From assembly GCA_028276215.1 (NCBI GenBank), contig JAPYWT010000046.1, forward strand, positions 1-10,403: a DNA stretch of 10,403 bases, written 5' to 3'. Shown one piece after another: positions 1 through 8,081 of this stretch. The DNA comes from Thermoflexus sp. GTDB taxonomy: Bacteria > Chloroflexota > Anaerolineae > B4-G1 > DUEL01. The notes beneath the pieces are model-generated. The model was not told the DNA's origin. It saw nothing but the letters and a program-made list of their open reading frames with translations, and searched no databases. A program made the translations under genes and the position numbers. Position 1 is the stretch's first letter; each line of letters opens with the position of its first letter.

Positions 1-154
1 CGCCCTCTACGGGGCCCCGCAGGAAGGCCCAGACGGCGACCAGCAGGAAGACCGCATCCGGATGGGCGCCGAAGAGGGAGACCCCCGCCAGCGCGGTGCT
101 CTGGGCCAGGGCGGCCAGGGTCAGCAGAGGTAAGACAATATACAGGCTGAGAAT
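1..154 (-). CDS. mreD: MreD, rod shape-determining membrane protein (partial, N-terminal 51 codons)
   Basis: MreD is an integral membrane partner of MreC in the elongation machinery that guides lateral cell-wall synthesis. The visible frame is very hydrophobic: a first membrane segment of Leu, Ile and Ala ending near AALAQSTAL, a short loop with PDAVFLL, and a second segment ending VWAFLRGPVEG. The pattern of a PD before the second helix and an LRGPxEG after it fits MreD, and the place downstream of mreB and mreC supports this. The 3' part lies outside the window. The frame is open only back to the TGA of the preceding methyltransferase gene (170-172), and between them there is no ATG, GTG or TTG. 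The start given here is ATT at 152-154, six bases after a GGCGGAG ribosome-site-like stretch. CTG at 143-145 is an alternative. The identity is fairly secure; the start is not. Confidence 0.72.
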   Translation of the reverse strand, partial: MLSLYIVLPLLTLAALAQSTALAGVSLFGAHPDAVFLLVAVWAFLRGPVEG

Positions 155-169
155 GGTAGACTCCGCCGA

Positions 170-2671
170 TCAGTGTTTTCGCATAATCAGCAAAAATTCT
201 GACTGGATGCCCTCGGGGTTCTTGTTTTTGCGCCCCCGGAACAGTTGGCGGTTTTTGATGCGGTCCTCGTAGACCTGGACCAACTCCAGATGGCGTTCGC
301 CAAAATACTCGCTCATAATGCGCCAGGTTTCCACTTCAAATTCATCCACATTCGGATTGCCCACAAAGACACAGAGAACGCCACCTGGCGTTAGCAGGCG
401 GACCGCGTTCTCCAGAGCGCGAAGAGTGTAGTAGAAGTACGAATCCAGCATTGCCCGCAAGTCTTCCCGCCGGAGCGAAGCGCGAATGGCTTCCAGAGTT
501 GGGGTAGAGATAAGCCTTTCGGCTTTCCGGTAGGGGATTTCCAGGCGGGATAGTTGCCGGATCCGCTCTTCGGGATAGCCCAGCCAGCTGAGGTCCAGTT
601 TAAATGTGCGAATGTACTCCTGAGCCTGCAGGTAGGGGGGGGAGGTGATGATGGCTTTGAAAGGATACGGCGGAATATCCCCAAAGGCTTCAGGGTTGGA
701 AGAGTCTACACCTCCCCGGTATATCACTTCTCCGGACTGATAACGGAGCTGCCGGGTGAGATAGTTCAACCGATTCCCCGCATCAAGAGCAGTGGTGTAG
801 ATCAGATCATCCAGTCGGGTCTTCCAGTCACCCTGCAGCAGGTTTTGCATTTCTGCTCGCTTGGCTTTAGACTTAAACAGTTTTGGAGTTCTATGCTCGG
901 CATAGGAGAAATACTTGCTGGCCTTCAGAAGTGCCAATTCAATGATGCGGATATAAGGGCTATCGTCCTGGGCTTTCAGCCACCCCCAGTACCGGCTCAA
1001 CAGGGACAGAACGTCTGGATCATACCAGTATGTGATATTGGCAAGGTCGGGCAAGAATATCGGGGCTTCCTGCTCCGAGGACTCGGCGGCGTGGCGCATC
1101 TCGTCCAGCATCCGACGAAGAGTCTCGGGCTCTACATCATAGCGAAAGAGGATTTTCAGAGGAACGATGTGATTCAGCAATGGGTTGAGGTCCAAAAGGA
1201 GCGCGTTCCGCCCCATAAGGACTGCTTCCAACCCCACTGTTGCTGAGCCCGCGAAGGGGTCTATCACCCAGTCTCCCTTCGCTGTATACTCTTTCAGGCA
1301 AAATCGGGGGACCTGAGGGATAAACTTGGCGGGGTAGTAAAAAAGCCCGTGGGTCAGGTAATTGGTGTCCGTGATTTCCGGTGCCAGTGCGCGGAAACTT
1401 ACCAGATAAGGTTCCCCTTCGGCATGGGGAGAAGCCGGGGGAGTATCTGAAAATAAGGGGAGCTGATAAGGCCACGGGTGGGCTCCGCTATCTCTTGCTA
1501 CCAGGGTTCCTGCTTCTCCCGACTGAGGGCAGTATTTCTCATAAATAGCCGATAAAAAGAGCAGATCGCGAAGGTAAAGGGCCTGGTCGGCGGGCGCTTT
1601 CACGGGCAGGGAGTCTTCCTTCCAATGAACGATCAGGCTATCTACCGCCTTTTCCACCAATGCCTGTAATTCGCTATACTTATGGAATTCCAGTTCAATA
1701 CCCAGTTCTTTGCATTTGCTTCTCAGCAAATAGACGTTGGAGATGCCTCGCAATGCCTGCAGTTCCAGTTCAACAGAAGCAATAGCGTAGGCAACCCAGA
1801 GGTCGTCCCACTCTTCCACTCTCTGCACTGTTTTGGAAAGCATCTGTGAGGCACTGGGATCGGGCGCTGGGGCCCAATCCGTAATCGCTTCTATAATCTC
1901 CTTTGAGCCGTATGCCAATTGCAATCGGATATTCGGCGTAAGATCAGCACCTCTTCCAATGTCCTGTTCCAGGTTGGAAAAATCATAGGGAAGGTTAAGG
2001 TCTTGAAGAGATGAGCGGATTTTATTGATGGTTGAGATTCGCTGTTGTGATTCCCGCGCATCCCAGATTCCAATCAGATACAGGACGTGGGCCGAAGGTG
2101 ATCCTCCTCCCCGGATCAATTCCTTTAGAGCATCCGCCAAGGAGCCTTTAGCGGTCGTCCCACCCGTATCGTCTCGGGAGCGCAACTGAACCAGAAGAAG
2201 CCGCCCCTGGTCCGCCGTAACCCCGATAACGTCTATATCGCTTTTGGGCCATTTGCCTTTATTCGCCGCCTGGGGGTAAAAGAGGTTTTGCAAAAGTGGA
2301 AGGGCCTGGTTCGTCTCCAGGACTTGGAAACTTGTGCATAGAGGTAAAATCCGTTTCAGCAACTCTTCCAAGACTTTCCCCTGTCTCGCCCGATAGGAAC
2401 TGTGAAACCATTGCTGAAAGGCAAACATCAGTGTATAGTAATCAGCCAGCCGGTAATCCCTCATCGCCGAAGCGCGCGTTATGCCCGCCGCAAACCCCTT
2501 TACAATATCCAGGTCTTCCCGAAGAGATGGAAAATCCCCATTAAAGAGCCGGCAGACCACATCTCGGGCCAGTCCCAGAGGACTTTCCAATATCTCACGG
2601 GCGATCTGTATGGTGGGGTCATCATCGTCGGCCAGAAGCAGAAAAACACGCGGCTGCTGATCAAATTGCAT
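170..2671 (-). CDS. DNA methyltransferase with N-terminal nuclease-like region (possible single-chain restriction-modification protein)
   Basis: Predicted to methylate an amino group of adenine or cytosine in a specific DNA site, and possibly to cut unmodified DNA. The 833-residue protein has a helical N-terminus (about 1-120), then a PD-(D/E)XK-like core: an acidic helix (LEELLKRIL, 101-109), SDIDVIG (144-150) and LLLVQLRSRDD (158-168), so the usual E-x-K is Q-x-R. After a helical linker (about 280-430) comes the methyltransferase: THGLFYYPAKF (440-450) as a motif X-like stretch, DPFAGSATV (471-479) as the AdoMet loop, with Ala in place of the usual last Gly, LLLDLNP (491-497), a possible target-recognition region (about 530-650), catalytic TSPPY (676-680) and LLTPGG (759-764). 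TSPPY is frequent in N4-cytosine enzymes, but the base cannot be fixed. The ATG has a strong AAAGGAGG site and follows the mreC stop by 18 bases. GC is visibly lower than in the neighbours, which suggests transfer. Methyltransferase: sure. Nuclease: plausible only. Confidence 0.85.
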   Translation of the reverse strand: MQFDQQPRVFLLLADDDDPTIQIAREILESPLGLARDVVCRLFNGDFPSLREDLDIVKGFAAGITRASAMRDYRLADYYTLMFAFQQWFHSSYRARQGKVLEELLKRILPLCTSFQVLETNQALPLLQNLFYPQAANKGKWPKSDIDVIGVTADQGRLLLVQLRSRDDTGGTTAKGSLADALKELIRGGGSPSAHVLYLIGIWDARESQQRISTINKIRSSLQDLNLPYDFSNLEQDIGRGADLTPNIRLQLAYGSKEIIEAITDWAPAPDPSASQMLSKTVQRVEEWDDLWVAYAIASVELELQALRGISNVYLLRSKCKELGIELEFHKYSELQALVEKAVDSLIVHWKEDSLPVKAPADQALYLRDLLFLSAIYEKYCPQSGEAGTLVARDSGAHPWPYQLPLFSDTPPASPHAEGEPYLVSFRALAPEITDTNYLTHGLFYYPAKFIPQVPRFCLKEYTAKGDWVIDPFAGSATVGLEAVLMGRNALLLDLNPLLNHIVPLKILFRYDVEPETLRRMLDEMRHAAESSEQEAPIFLPDLANITYWYDPDVLSLLSRYWGWLKAQDDSPYIRIIELALLKASKYFSYAEHRTPKLFKSKAKRAEMQNLLQGDWKTRLDDLIYTTALDAGNRLNYLTRQLRYQSGEVIYRGGVDSSNPEAFGDIPPYPFKAIITSPPYLQAQEYIRTFKLDLSWLGYPEERIRQLSRLEIPYRKAERLISTPTLEAIRASLRREDLRAMLDSYFYYTLRALENAVRLLTPGGVLCVFVGNPNVDEFEVETWRIMSEYFGERHLELVQVYEDRIKNRQLFRGRKNKNPEGIQSEFLLIMRKH

Positions 2672-2689
2672 TCCGCCTCCTTTGAGGAC

Positions 2690-3568
2690 TCACTCCCCCG
2701 GCTCCTCCTGGACCAGGGGCTGGAACGACGTGATGACCAGCGTCAGTTCCACCCGGCGGTAGTCCACGGCCGGATGGATGACCGCCTCCTGGAACAGGGC
2801 GAAGTCCTGTTTCACCACCTGGGAGACCTGTCCCAGGACCAGGCCGCGCGGGAAGGCGCCGCCCAGGCCGGACGTGAGCACCACGTCGCCGACCTGGACA
2901 GTATCCTCCTGGGGGATGTAGAGCATGCGCAGGGAGCCGTCGGGCTGGCCCACCACCAGGCCGGTGGCGCGGGATTGCTGGAGCATCGCGGCGACGTTGC
3001 TGCCCGGGTCGGTAATCAACTGCACCTTGCTGGTGTGGAGTCCCGTCTCGGCGACCCGCCCCACCAGGACGGCGCCGCCGGTGACCACGGGCATCCCCAC
3101 GGCGACCCCGTCGGCCTGCCCGACGTTGATGGTGATGTAGCGCAGATAGGGGTTGGGCTCCTGGCCCACCACGTCGCCGCAGGGGGCGTTGATGCAGGCC
3201 GACCGTCCCACCACGTCCGCGCCCAGGAAGGCCCAGGTGGGGTTGGCCTCCACGAACCCCAGCAGCCCCCGCAACTGCACCACCTCCGCCTCGTACTCCC
3301 GCAGGCGGACGTTCTCAATGGTGAGGGCGTTGACCTGTTCCTCCAGTTCGGCCACGCGGGCGCGCAATTCCCGCACCTGCCGGACGGTCTGAGAGAGGTC
3401 GCCGATGTTGCGGACCAGTGCGGTCGCGGCGCGCTGAAGGGGAGCCAGAACGACCTGCAGGCCCCGCTCCACAGGGGCCAGGATGCGGGTTTCGTGGAGG
3501 GCCAGGAACAGAATGGAGAGGATGAGAAAGGTCAGAGGAAGCCAGGAACGCCAGGTCCCGCGCCGCAC
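2690..3568 (-). CDS. mreC: MreC, rod shape-determining protein
   Basis: MreC is a bitopic membrane protein that links MreB filaments to MreD, RodA and penicillin-binding proteins. Its 292 residues show the usual order: a short basic N-terminus, one membrane helix (about 9-25), a coiled coil (about 55-103, including VAELEEQVNALTIENVRLRE) and two beta domains (about 105-280) with the family hallmarks ITINVGQADGVAVGMPVV, LVGRV, VQLITDPGSNVAAML and VGDVVLTSGLGGAFPRGLVLGQV. The start is GTG at 3566-3568, behind AGGAGG with four bases between. It follows mreB in the same direction, with an 84-base gap holding a hairpin. Between the first two strands of the beta core there is an extra stretch of about a dozen residues with two cysteines (C125, C130) that MreC proteins I know lack. 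Confidence 0.95.
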   Translation of the reverse strand: MRRGTWRSWLPLTFLILSILFLALHETRILAPVERGLQVVLAPLQRAATALVRNIGDLSQTVRQVRELRARVAELEEQVNALTIENVRLREYEAEVVQLRGLLGFVEANPTWAFLGADVVGRSACINAPCGDVVGQEPNPYLRYITINVGQADGVAVGMPVVTGGAVLVGRVAETGLHTSKVQLITDPGSNVAAMLQQSRATGLVVGQPDGSLRMLYIPQEDTVQVGDVVLTSGLGGAFPRGLVLGQVSQVVKQDFALFQEAVIHPAVDYRRVELTLVITSFQPLVQEEPGE

Positions 3569-3593
3569 TGCACCTCCTGCAATTTACTTCCTG

Positions 3594-3627
3594 ACGTGCC
3601 AGGCACTTCTGGAAGTGCCTGGCACGT
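3594..3627. repeat. Perfect 15-bp hairpin, nested palindrome, in the mreB-mreC gap
   Basis: The arms ACGTGCCAGGCACTT (3594-3608) and AAGTGCCTGGCACGT (3613-3627) are perfectly complementary around a four-base loop, CTGG. Each arm is itself an odd palindrome, GTGCC-N-GGCAC. No T-run follows on either strand, so it is not a typical intrinsic terminator. It could act as an attenuator or mRNA-stability element between mreB and mreC, or be a mobile REP-type repeat. A related hairpin occurs at 8339-8371. Confidence 0.85.
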
Positions 3628-3640
3628 TCTCCTGCTAACG

Positions 3641-3653
3641 GCGTAAGTCCTGT
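3641..3653. repeat. Solo copy of the end sequence of the 9251-9382 element, abutting the mreB stop
   Basis: GCGTAAGTCCTGT is the exact reverse complement of the first 13 bases of the left end of the MITE-like element at 9251-9263. It overlaps the first plus-strand base of the mreB stop triplet (TCA at 3653-3655), so on the coding strand mreB reads TGACAGGACTTACGC. The rest of that element is not seen here, so this is a lone end, a remnant or a shorter repeat. Confidence 0.7.
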
Positions 3654-4726
3654 CAAGAGACCAGTTCCGTCCCCCGACGGTCGGTGGCCATCACTACCTG
3701 CCGCAACAGGTTCATGTTTTCCAGCACCATCCCGGCTCCCCGGGCGACGCACGTCATCGCGTCCTGCGCCACCCAGGCCCGGATGTGCGTCTCCTGGGTG
3801 ACCCGCTCGGCCATCCCCTTCAGCAACGCGCCCCCACCAGTCAGGCAGATGCCGATGTCCATCAGGTCGGCGACCAGTTCCGGTGGCGTGTCGTCCAGCG
3901 TATCCCGAATCAGGTCCACAATGAGGCTGACGGAACTGGAGAGGGCCTCCCGAATCTCTATGCTGCTGACCTCCACCGCCTCCGGCAGGCCGGTGACCAG
4001 GTTGCGACCTCGCAGGAGCATCGTCTTCTCCTCGGGGAGCGGGTAGGCGGAGCCAATGGCAATTTTGACCCGCTCGGCAGTCTGCTCGCCGATCATCAGG
4101 TTGTACTTCTGGCGGGCGTACTGGATGATGTCCTCATCCATCTCGTCCCCGGCGACCCGAATGGAGCCGCTGGTAACAATCCCGCCCATCGCGAAGACGG
4201 CGACCTCGGTGGTGCCGCCGCCGATGTCCACCACGATGCTCCCCCGGGATTCGGTCACCGGCAGGCCGGCGCCGATGGCGGCCGCCATTGGCTCCTCTAT
4301 CAGGTAGGCTTCCCGCGCCCCGGCGGCGATGGCCGCGTCGTAGACTGCCCGCCGTTCCACCTCCGTCACCCCGCTGGGGATGCCCACCACCACGCGGGGC
4401 CGGGGGATGGGGGTGAACATATGCTGGTGCGCCTTCTTGATGAAATAGTCCAGCATCGCCTGGGTCACCTCAAATTCGGAGATGACCCCGTCTCGCAGCG
4501 GGCGGATGGCGACAATATTGGCCGGCGTCCGCCCGACCATCTCTTTGGCCTCAGCGCCGATGGAGAGAACCCGGCGGCTATCCCGCTCAATAGCCACCCA
4601 CGAGGGCTCGTTGATGACGATTCCCTTGCCCCGGACGTAGACCAGGGTGTTGGCCGTGCCCAGGTCAATGCCAATATCCAGGGAAAAGAGGCCCAGCAAC
4701 GCGTCTATTGGATTCCACAAAGGCAT
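3653..4726 (-). CDS. mreB: MreB, actin-like cell-shape protein
   Basis: MreB is a bacterial actin homologue that binds ATP, forms membrane-attached filaments and orients peptidoglycan synthesis along the cell side wall. The 357 residues contain the actin-fold signatures in order: phosphate-1 loop DIGIDLGTANTLVYV (17-31), the connecting motif PRVVVGIPSGVTEVERRAV (109-127), EEPMAAAIGAGLP (144-156), phosphate-2 loop VVDIGGGTTEVAV (165-177) and the adenosine motif GICLTGGGALLKG (292-304). The N-terminal stretch before the fold (MPLWNPIDALLGLFS) is suited to an amphipathic membrane-binding helix. The C-terminal tail runs a little past the usual end (about 335-350 residues). The start ATG follows an AGGTGA site by six bases. 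It is the first gene of the operon with mreC and mreD, and an extended -10 promoter lies upstream. Confidence 0.98.
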   Translation of the reverse strand: MPLWNPIDALLGLFSLDIGIDLGTANTLVYVRGKGIVINEPSWVAIERDSRRVLSIGAEAKEMVGRTPANIVAIRPLRDGVISEFEVTQAMLDYFIKKAHQHMFTPIPRPRVVVGIPSGVTEVERRAVYDAAIAAGAREAYLIEEPMAAAIGAGLPVTESRGSIVVDIGGGTTEVAVFAMGGIVTSGSIRVAGDEMDEDIIQYARQKYNLMIGEQTAERVKIAIGSAYPLPEEKTMLLRGRNLVTGLPEAVEVSSIEIREALSSSVSLIVDLIRDTLDDTPPELVADLMDIGICLTGGGALLKGMAERVTQETHIRAWVAQDAMTCVARGAGMVLENMNLLRQVVMATDRRGTELVS

Positions 4727-4774
4727 TTCTTCACCTGAATTTCGGGTTTACCGATGAAAAACATGACCAGAATG

Positions 4775-4780
4775 ATTATA
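4775..4780 (-). promoter_or_regulatory. Extended -10 promoter for mreB
   Basis: On the minus strand the sequence reads TTTGTGGTATAATCATTC: a perfect TATAAT preceded by TGG, the TGn extended -10 form. No good -35 box lies 16-18 bases upstream, which fits an extended -10 promoter. Transcription would begin near 4768, giving a leader of about 42 bases before the mreB start codon. Confidence 0.6.
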
Positions 4781-4813
4781 CCACAAATCGGGGCTTTGGG
4801 TAGTGAAGACGAT

Positions 4814-4850
4814 GTTTTTGCTGCGGGGGCTTTGCCGCCGCAGCAAAAAC
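4814..4850. repeat. Long palindrome between the divergent mreB and rdgB promoters
   Basis: GTTTTTGCTGCGG (4814-4826) and CCGCAGCAAAAAC (4838-4850) are perfectly complementary. Inside, GGC (4828-4830) and GCC (4834-4836) also pair around TTT after one mismatch. The T-run is on the 5' arm and the A-run on the 3' arm, on both strands, with no T-tail, so this is not a terminator. It lies just upstream of both promoters and could be an operator or a REP-type repeat. Confidence 0.7.
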
Positions 4851-4870
4851 TTAACTGTCCACCGGATGAC

Positions 4871-4899
4871 TTGACAGAACCCCTCCCTTGTGATAAAAC
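4871..4899 (+). promoter_or_regulatory. Sigma-70-type promoter for rdgB and downstream genes
   Basis: A perfect -35 box TTGACA (4871-4876) is followed, at the ideal 17-base spacing, by TAAAAC (4894-4899), a four-of-six match to TATAAT. The predicted start point near 4906 lies downstream of the in-frame GTG at 4890. This argues that translation of rdgB begins later, at the TTG at 4953. Confidence 0.5.
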
Positions 4900-4952
4900 C
4901 TCTTTGCCGCTTGCACAAAAACGGTTTCCCTTTCACCGATCGGGAGTGCCCT

Positions 4953-5585
4953 TTGTCCCAGGAATTGCTCATCGTGACCGACAACCCCGGCAAGAAGCGG
5001 GAGTACCGGGCCCTGCTGGCCTCCCTCCCTGTTCCCATACGGTTCCCTTCCGACCTGGGATGCCGGATAGACGTCCAGGAGGACGGAACGACCTACGTGG
5101 AGAACGCGGCCCGGAAGGCCCGCGCCGGGGTACAGGCCTCCGGTCTGCTCTCCCTGGCCGACGACTCCGGCCTGGAAGTGGACGCGCTGGGCGGCGAGCC
5201 AGGCATCCGCTCCGCCCGCTACACCCCCGGCTCCGATGCCGACCGCATCGCGGCCCTGCTGGCCCGTCTGGATGGCGTCCCCTGGGAACAACGAACCGCC
5301 CGCTTCCGCTGCGTCATCGCCATCGCGACCCCGGCTGGCGACCTCTACACCACCGAGGGGACCTGCGAGGGGGTCATCGCCACCGCACCCGCGGGGACCG
5401 GCGGCTTCGGCTACGACCCGGTCTTCTACCTCCCCGAGTTCGGTTGCACAATGGCCCAACTCCCGCCGGAAGTGAAAAACCGCATCAGCCATCGGGCGCG
5501 CGCGGTGGAGGCCGCGCTGCCCATCCTGCAACAGTTGCTGGAAGACCGCAGGACAACTGCAAGCAGTTGTCCTACAGGGATATAG
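4953..5585 (+). CDS. rdgB: RdgB/HAM1-type XTP/dITP pyrophosphatase
   Basis: Hydrolyses non-canonical purine triphosphates (ITP, dITP, XTP) to the monophosphate and pyrophosphate, keeping hypoxanthine and xanthine out of DNA and RNA; cytosolic and Mg-dependent. The motifs are clear: LLIVTDNPGKKREYRALL (5-22) with the T-x-N and K/E substrate residues, YVENAARKA (48-56), LADDSGLEVDALGGEPGIRSARY (68-90), FGYDPVF (152-158) and SHRARA (179-184). The TTG start is chosen because GGGAG lies five to six bases upstream and the homology begins right after it. An in-frame GTG at 4890 has no ribosome site and lies inside the promoter. At 210 residues the length is normal to slightly long. The last 11 residues (RTTASSCPTGI) look unrelated to the family and are encoded largely by a hairpin repeat. 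Confidence 0.95.
   Translation: MSQELLIVTDNPGKKREYRALLASLPVPIRFPSDLGCRIDVQEDGTTYVENAARKARAGVQASGLLSLADDSGLEVDALGGEPGIRSARYTPGSDADRIAALLARLDGVPWEQRTARFRCVIAIATPAGDLYTTEGTCEGVIATAPAGTGGFGYDPVFYLPEFGCTMAQLPPEVKNRISHRARAVEAALPILQQLLEDRRTTASSCPTGI
5550..5573. repeat. Perfect 11-bp hairpin inside the 3' end of rdgB
   Basis: AGGACAACTGC (5550-5560) and GCAGTTGTCCT (5563-5573) are perfectly complementary around AA. The hairpin lies in the coding sequence and supplies residues 200-207 of RdgB, just after the point where the family homology ends. No T-run follows, so it is more likely an inserted palindromic repeat than a terminator. It may still affect rdgB mRNA stability or coupling to rnc. Confidence 0.75.
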
Positions 5586-5612
5586 GCAGTCAGCGCGGAG
5601 GCTGAAACGCCG

Positions 5613-6374
5613 ATGATTTTCAAATGGCTGCGCCCTAAAACCCGACCGTCCGCAAAACCTCTAACCACCACCGAAATATCTCACCCGCTCCAGGAGCGCA
5701 TCGGTTATTCATTCCGGGAGCCGGGGCTGCTCCTGCGCGCCCTGACCCACCCCTCCTACGTCCATGAGCACCCCGAAGAGGGCTGGGACAACCAGCGCCT
5801 GGAATTTCTGGGCGACGCCGTCCTGAGCCTGACGGTGGCGGAGTGGGTTTTCCACCGGTATCCCGAATTCCGGGAAGGGGAGATGACCCGCCTGCGGGCG
5901 GTCCTGGTCTCCGAGGAGATGCTGGCCCGCTTCGCCGCCCAACTGGGCCTGGGCGACTTTCTCCGCCTGGGGAAGGGCGAAGAGGAGCGGGGCGGACGGG
6001 AGCGGGCACCCAACCTGGCCGATGCCTTTGAGGCCGTCGTCGGCGCGATGTACCTGGACGGGGGGCTGGAGCCGGTGCGGAAACTGGTGCGCTTGTTGAT
6101 GGCGCCGATGGCGGAGGCAATTCTGGCCGCCGAGGCCGATAAGGACGCCAAGAGCCGCTTCCAGGAGTGGGCCCAGGCCGAGATGGGCATCACCCCCCGC
6201 TACCGCATCGTCGCCGAGCACGGCCCCGAACACGCCAAGACCTTCGTCGCCGAGGTGCTCCTGGGCAACGAGGTGGCGGGCCGGGGAGAGGGGCGCTCCA
6301 AGCAGGCCGCCGAGCAGGCCGCCGCGCGGGACGCGTGGGAGCGGAGGACGGATTACGTAATACGTGAAACGTAA
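5613..6374 (+). CDS. rnc: Ribonuclease III
   Basis: Mg-dependent endonuclease that cleaves double-stranded RNA in rRNA precursors and structured mRNAs. The 253 residues show the catalytic RNase III domain, with signature NQRLEFLGDAVL (60-71; E64 and D68), the second acidic pair in LADAFEAVVGAMYLDGG (135-151; D137 and E140), and a C-terminal double-stranded RNA-binding domain (about 178-245) starting DAKSRFQEWAQ and ending SKQAAEQAAARDAWE. The ATG is 27 bases after rdgB. The nearest ribosome site, GGAGG at 5597-5601, is rather far (11 bases) and sits in a small possible stem, TCAGC with GCTGA (5590-5605), so initiation may be modest. The last residues, DYVIRET, are encoded by an ACGT-rich repeat and are not part of the RNA-binding domain. 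Confidence 0.96.
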   Translation: MIFKWLRPKTRPSAKPLTTTEISHPLQERIGYSFREPGLLLRALTHPSYVHEHPEEGWDNQRLEFLGDAVLSLTVAEWVFHRYPEFREGEMTRLRAVLVSEEMLARFAAQLGLGDFLRLGKGEEERGGRERAPNLADAFEAVVGAMYLDGGLEPVRKLVRLLMAPMAEAILAAEADKDAKSRFQEWAQAEMGITPRYRIVAEHGPEHAKTFVAEVLLGNEVAGRGEGRSKQAAEQAAARDAWERRTDYVIRET

Positions 6375-6382
6375 AACGTGAA
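6354..6382. repeat. Degenerate ACGT-rich tandem repeat across the rnc stop codon
   Basis: Four units can be read as TACGTAA, TACGTGAA, ACGTAAA and ACGTGAA. They begin just after the RNase III RNA-binding domain, include the rnc stop (6372-6374) and end against the AAGGAGGAG ribosome site of the mutase gene. AT-rich ACGT/CGTGAAA arrays of this kind are scattered in environmental genomes; that comparison is from memory. Confidence 0.6.
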
Positions 6383-6391
6383 GGAGGAGCG

Positions 6392-8062
<1,671 letters not shown>

Positions 8063-8081
8063 CATTGGGGGGAGGAATCCG

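Noticed and set aside
3594..3627. Intrinsic terminator after mreB
   Set aside because: The stem is strong but no T-run follows on either strand, and mreC continues the operon directly.
3785..4738. A 317-codon plus-strand frame opposite mreB
   Set aside because: Antisense shadow of a fully conserved mreB; composition is skewed and no motif is seen.
4890..4952. Upstream GTG start for rdgB adding 21 residues
   Set aside because: There is no ribosome site, the codon lies between the -35 and the predicted transcription start, and the extension has no family similarity. TTG at 4953 has GGGAG at good spacing.
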